From NCBI GenBank assembly GCA_035578175.1, contig JAQMRL010000001.1:236669038-236733037 (forward strand): a stretch of 64,000 bases of DNA. The letters are read 5' to 3'. Made by a program: the position numbers and the translations under genes. Below, piece after piece: positions 59,038 through 64,000 of this stretch. The DNA is from Catonia carolina (lineage: Eukaryota > Arthropoda > Insecta > Hemiptera > Achilidae). Position 1 is the stretch's first letter, and each line of letters starts with the position of its first letter. The notes beneath the pieces are model-generated. The model was not told the origin of the DNA, searched no databases, and saw nothing but the letters and a program-made list of their open reading frames with translations.

Positions 59038-59815
59038 AATATAAAAATCTGATGTGAAACACTCACACGACTTTCTATTGCCCATGTAGATATGACCAAT
59101 ATAACCTATGTTAAATCATGAGTAACAATATAAATTGAAAAAGAAACCTAATTTTAATCATGAGTGAATGACGCAAAATGAAAATCAACCTCTGTTCGGC
59201 TTGAAAATACGGAAAATCAGTAATTGCCTCTAAATTAGTATTTGTAGAGAAATTTTTTTTAAATTAAAGTTGTAGGTTTTTTAATTTCCTATAACTTTGT
59301 ATACACTTTTGTCGGAAAAAGGTCGCAGTCATAACAAATACAATTTTTTCTCCATCTAAGGCCGCAATTTAAAGAAAACCATTTTTTTCTACGACAGCAC
59401 GCCTCCAGAAGAATTTCAGCCGACATGGCGCTCACCCTATCTTGTAAATCATAATAAAAATGTAGTAAATGAGGCGATTTTTAAAAAAAATCGTATAGAG
59501 CCGTTTTTCAGGAACTCGCAAAAAGGGAACAATCACACGGATAAACTACTACTTCTGGTTGACCGATTTTGATGAAAATTCTCGTGTCGGGTCCTCTTAT
59601 GGTACCGCAACTTAAGTTCAAGTTTCAACTTTGTGCGCTATTCTGTTCTTGAGATATTTTGTTCACACAGACCAATAGCTAAACACATGTTTTTTGGGCT
59701 CAGGGGGCTTAAAAACGTTTAGTATATCTGGTGAAAACTCGATTTCGAAAAATTGACATGAAAATAATATTTTCCTTCCTTATATGTTCATATAGCGCAA
59801 GAAAAAGTAAAAAAA
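59038..59815 (-). repeat. REP2 copy
   Basis: From GTGAAACACTCACACGAC to TATGTTCATATAGCGCAAG. Complete at both ends with internal losses. Confidence 0.85.
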
Positions 59816-59819
59816 AAAA

Positions 59820-60420
59820 TTAACTGGTAAGAAATATTTAGCCTATAAAAGACTTAACTGAAATAATGTTTAATAAAATGTGAGAACTTCATGTATTAGT
59901 TTGAAGTGAACAAAATGTATTATTATACTTCATTGTATAAAAGGCAGTATTTTTAAAATGATAAAAACAATTAATTTTTCTAGTTATAATAAAATAAAAA
60001 GATCTTACGTTTAATGTTTCTTATGATTGACGTCTCTTTATGACTTTTTTTTTAATTTCAAGATGTAGAGTATAAGGATGAGGTATTGTAATATCTTTCT
60101 TTTTAATTTTAGTAGATTATTATTTTTATAGAAAAGATGAAGTCTGTTTTATTTGTTCGACGTTTATTAATTAATGTTACAATAATCTAAAGGTCAAAGA
60201 GTTTTACCCTAATCAGCTTAACTACTCAGAAAAGTTTTTAGACAATTCTTTATCTATATTATTTTATGTATCTATCCTGTAGATCGTAAATTTAAAAAGC
60301 CGATTGTGACATAACAATTTGTTAAATTAATATCTGACTGAAAAATAATGTATTACTTTCTCGTAGCTTATAAATACGAGTAGCTATAATGTAGGGAAAT
60401 AAAATTTTCTCTTCTTTATT
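59820..60420. other. No gene recognised
   Basis: AT-rich; nothing supportable. Confidence 0.5.
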
Positions 60421-60427
60421 TTAGTCA

Positions 60428-60478
60428 TTTTTATGACTGAACTATATAAGAACAGAAGGGAAGAGGTGTAAAAGACGC
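60428..60478 (+). repeat. REP1 short inverted fragment
   Basis: About 50 bp (AAGAACAGAAGG.. GTGTAAAAGACGC) in the opposite orientation to the REP1 copy starting 4 bp later. Confidence 0.7.
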
Positions 60479-60481
60479 AAC

Positions 60482-61523
60482 TACGAGGAGTGAGGTGGTT
60501 TACCAATGCATTTATCACTGAGTGGAAAAGTATGCTTATCAGCATGCCAGGCCCTCTAGCAGTAATTTCCACTTTGTAAATGACACCTTCACTTTAGTCA
60601 CCACATGGTCTGGCTGTATAATGAAATTCATTATTATGAGAGGATATAACGCTGACTAGTATCTTTTACACCTCTACCTCTTCTGTTGGTAAATAGTTCA
60701 GTCATATGGCTGACCAGGTGATTTATTTATTTATTTCCGTTATATCAAGTTTACAATATGTACAATTTCTTATTTGTCTGAACAGAAATTACTTTCCTGA
60801 ATAAGGCAAAGCCTGTGCTCAGGAAAGGACAGTGATGACGTAATAATAATAATGAGTTAGTATTCACTAATTTTCAATACGTTATGAATTAATTAACATA
60901 TCTAATTACAATATTTTTGATTACTCTATTTTACTACATTAGTAAATTACTACATTAGTTATTAATTAATTACAAATGAACAAGACAAACCTAAACCAAC
61001 CGATCCACGGATGAGCTCAATCAACTCCCAGACCAACCAAGTATTTTTTAAGTGTACACTTAATGACATTAATCGATGCAGTAAAAAATGTTTACGTAAA
61101 AATCAGAAGGCAAGCAGTTAAACAATTTTAGTGCTACATAATCAAACATCCTTTGACCTCCTGTCGGATTTCGTTTCACTTCCATGGCCAATCCAGCCTC
61201 AACTCTTCTTGTGCTGTAATTATGCTTTAAAAGAGCAAGGGTGTTTTATTTATACTTATTTGTGTAAAGAAGTACTATTTCCCTATAAAATATTATTTAT
61301 ATTGAGAACACCAAACTGTTAAAATAGGGGCTGAACAGGCTGGTTCGGAGCCTTCCTAAAAATTATCCTTAAAATTTTTTTTTGTATCTTAATTAAAGGT
61401 TCCAAAGCCATACACAATGTACCACCCCATAACTTTGATTAGAAACAGAACTATTTTTTATAGTCCTGGAACTAGCAGATCGAGTGCAAATAATTTAACA
61501 CTCCACCTACTTGTTATGGGCAA
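60482..61523 (-). repeat. REP1 copy split by a LINE
   Basis: REP1 parts at 60482-60720 and 61437-61523, rejoining at GTGA/TTAGAAACAG. Truncated at its (AAC)n side. Confidence 0.85.
60720..61436 (-). pseudogene. 5'-truncated jockey-type LINE with 3' tail
   Basis: On the minus strand the 5' end reads SKLWGGTLCMALEPLIKIQK then KILRIIFRKAP, QPLF and QFGVLNINNI, typical of the reverse-transcriptase C-terminal region of jockey/CR1-like LINEs, with stops. A ~300-bp untranslated region follows, ending in (AAAT)n at 60720-60735. A clean dead-on-arrival insertion into REP1. Confidence 0.82.
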
Positions 61524-61538
61524 GGTTTTAAGATTAAT

Positions 61539-61936
61539 AGTTATTTGTTGTTTAGGTCATCAGCCGAAAGGCTGGTTTGAACCTGTAGAGGTTTTACTTA
61601 GTAAAACGAAGAGTGAGGTGGTTTACCACTGCCTTCCTCTCTGAATGGAAAAGTACGTTTATCAGCATGCCGGGCCCTGTGAAAAGCACATATTTTTCAC
61701 ACTGCAAATGACACCTTCACTTCATTCACCACTGGGTCTGACTGTATAATGAAATTAATTACTTTCAGAGGAGATAACTCTGATTACTGGTTTTACATCT
61801 CTACCTCTTCTGTTATTAAATGATTCAGTCATTTAATTGGTTAACCTAATGATAAGAAACAGAACTATTTATTTTTGCCCTGCAACGAACAGATTGAGTG
61901 TAAATAATTTGAGACCCCACCTGTCTGTTAGGAGCA
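61539..61936 (-). repeat. REP1, full copy with 11-bp target duplication
   Basis: Flanked by AATAGTTATTT on both sides. Confidence 0.9.
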
Positions 61937-61949
61937 GAATAGTTATTTC

Positions 61950-62440
61950 TACGGAGCTTAATAAATAAAAAACAAGCAATATTATGTTACATCAATTAAT
62001 TTTGTCACGTAGGTACATTAGTAATCTTTAAACAGTAATAATCTGAATATTAAATTACTTATTTATTAATTATAATTCACCTCAGAATTTGATTTGTGAT
62101 TAAGGTACATTAGTGTGCATTAGCCATTCTAAGTGATCTACGTCCTTCCCCGGGTTGTCTCCTTCCCTTCTGCTGTTCCGAGCTAGACTACGATATTGTA
62201 TCTGCTACAGTAAATTGACTGCACTGTTCTACATTACGTGTGTTCTAGTCCCTGGTTCAAAGCTGGCCTTATTCCAAGCCATCAAGAGACAATTAAGTAC
62301 TCCCTAGTAAACAACTATTTATTACAATGTCTACTATAGGCTACTAAATTATATGAAATATTCTATGTAACTTGTGGATTTATATGATTCCCCTCAAAAA
62401 CTTTTATGTTATTATTGTTATTAAAGTTCTATGATTTAAC
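61950..62440. other. No gene recognised
   Basis: AT-rich apart from a short C-rich patch at 62145-62200. Confidence 0.45.
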
Positions 62441-62454
62441 ATATAGATTCATTT

Positions 62455-62841
62455 TTTTTAGGTCATCAGCCAAAATGCTGGTTTGAACCTGTAGAGGTTA
62501 TACTAAGTAAAATGAGGAGTGAGGCGGTTTACCATTGCCTTCCTCACTGAGTGGAAAAGTACGCTTATCAACATGCCGGGCCCTCTGAAAAGCACAAATT
62601 TTCCACTCTGCAAATGACACCTTCATTTCATTCACCACAGGGTCTGGCTGTATAATGAAATTCATTACTTTCAGAGGAGATAACTCTGACTAGTGTCTTT
62701 TACACCTCTACCTCTTCTGTTCTTAAATGATTCAGTCATTTAATTGGCTGACCATGTGATAAACAGAACTATTTATTTTAGCCCTGCAACGAACAGATTG
62801 AGCGTAAATAATTTCACACTCCACCTGTCTGTTATGGGCAG
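62455..62841 (-). repeat. REP1, full copy with 11-bp target duplication
   Basis: Flanked by ATAGATTCATT on both sides (62444-62454 and about 62844-62854). Confidence 0.92.
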
Positions 62842-62879
62842 AATAGATTCATTGTATTTGTTTTAAATTTATTAGGTGT

Positions 62880-63290
62880 TCTTAATGAATTTCAAATGTT
62901 CTGCGAAGGTTCCAGTCGAAATTACTCAGGACAATCACAGAATCACATTCCTACAGTTCAAAAAGAAATCAACACTTACAATACAAAATACCAAAGAAGA
63001 CTCAAATCATCTTGCCATCTCACTCTTTACACACACATCCGGTTTTCCGGGCCGTAGTCGACCACTACAACTCAAACCAGCGGCCGACAATCGGATTGAC
63101 AAGTCGACAGTTCCGGCTAGAAACCGTGCCGGCTACAAACCTAATGAGTATGTAAAGCAACATTGACGCCAATGGTCGACTTCGGCCCACCAAACCGACC
63201 GGCAAGCCGGCTGTGTGTGTAAGCAAGACAATTCAAACGACACTCGTCGGCTAAAATCGTACGGAGTTCCTTTAAAGTAACAAGCCAACA
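62880..63290 (+). other. GC-rich island of unknown nature
   Basis: CG-containing stretch (CCGGCTAGAA, GACCGGCAAGCCGGCTG) unlike the AT-rich neighbourhood. A 96-codon frame (62876-63166) covers part of it but has no recognisable domain. It may be the 5' region of an element or the edge of a transferred or older unique segment. Confidence 0.35.
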
Positions 63291-63404
63291 CAAATTAAAT
63301 CCACGAATAGACTGTAGATTTTGCTGTTTTATATGTGTATATATATTTTTTTGTTTTTAATGAAGCTGAATGTTGTATTATATAACACATTTACTGTATC
63401 GTAG

Positions 63405-64000
63405 TTTAAAAATCTGGTGTTAAACACACGACTTTCTCTTGCCAATGCAAATAATGAACAATATAATCTAACATAGTAATAAAATATTAGAAATAAACAA
63501 AAAAACTAACCTCAATAAACATAACTTTATTTTAATCATGATTTGTCTTTAAACACAAAATTTGTCTTTATAAACGCAAAATGAAAATCGACTTCTGTTT
63601 GGCTTAATAATACGAAAAATCACTCTTTCACGCTATACTAGACTCTGTAGTGAAAAATTCTCTAAATAAAAGTTGTTGATCTTTTAATTTCCTATAAATG
63701 TGTTCGTATACACTTTTGTCGTAAAATGCACACTAAGGCTGAAATCTTAAAAAATCGATTTGTTTACAAGTTTTCGTGAGAAAAAACAGAAAATCGATAA
63801 TTACCGCTAAATTAAGTGTGTTACAAAAAAAATGTTGCAATAAAAGTTGTAGGATTTTAAATTCTCTACAACTTTTATTACATGCATTTATGCGTTAAAA
63901 TGCACATTAAGGCCGCAATCTTAAAAAAACAATTTTTTTTACGAAAAAACAGCCTTTCCAAGAATTTTAGCAGACATGGCGTCTACCTTATCTTGTTGAG
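63405..64000 (-). repeat. REP2 copy running off the window
   Basis: Starts at GTGTTAAACACACGACTTTC and is still within REP2 at the last base. Contains the conserved stem-loop at 63840-63878. Confidence 0.87.

Noticed and set aside
61131..61322. Plus-strand 63-codon frame
   Set aside because: Antisense of the jockey-type LINE fragment at 60720-61436.

Overview
The window is AT-rich eukaryotic nuclear DNA. Spliced coding exons, long introns, mariner, hAT, Ty3/gypsy and jockey-type elements, tRNA-derived SINEs and arthropod-type initiators all point to an insect. A sap-feeding hemipteran with a large, repeat-swollen genome would fit, but the order is an inference. No bacterial operon, rRNA, CRISPR array or functional tRNA gene is visible.

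The one host gene I can defend is on the minus strand between about 17.6 kb and 3.6 kb. It has eight coding exons with matching phases and splice sites (960 nt, 320 codons), and they encode the cytoplasmic dynein-2 light intermediate chain (DYNC2LI1/D2LIC), the intraflagellar-transport GTPase-like subunit. Its introns are packed with repeats. The short terminal exon was not identified. A possible plus-strand 5' UTR exon with an initiator and a clean donor lies at 20.98-21.23 kb, with no coding exon found for it.

Everything else is transposable elements and their remains. From left to right: the Pol end of a Ty3/gypsy element with polypurine tract and LTR start (0-1.7 kb); a reverse-transcriptase fragment (2.1-2.5 kb); the DYNC2LI1 locus with LINE tails, MITEs, a hAT relic and a broken RanBP2-zinc-finger retrocopy; a TIR element (19.2-20.3 kb); a quiet AT-rich stretch (21-27 kb); nested mariners (27.5-31.8 kb); LINE tails including a foldback (33-35.3 kb); then a long field of one roughly 1-kb family (REP2) mixed with SINEs (35-64 kb), with a tandem array at 52.7 kb and LTR-like units at 48, 57 and 58.5 kb.

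Names used here. REP1: a ~395-bp SINE-like retroposon, plus orientation read from TGCCCATAACAG to an (AAC)n tail. REP2: a ~1-kb family, plus orientation read from ACTTTCTCTTGCC. REP3: a ~1.1-kb family. SINE A, B and C: three tRNA-derived SINE families. REP1 is the most telling component: about 20 copies in both orientations, 9-11-bp target duplications at three copies, and five copies split by other elements (hAT, mariner, TIR transposon, solo LTR, LINE), which gives a relative insertion history.
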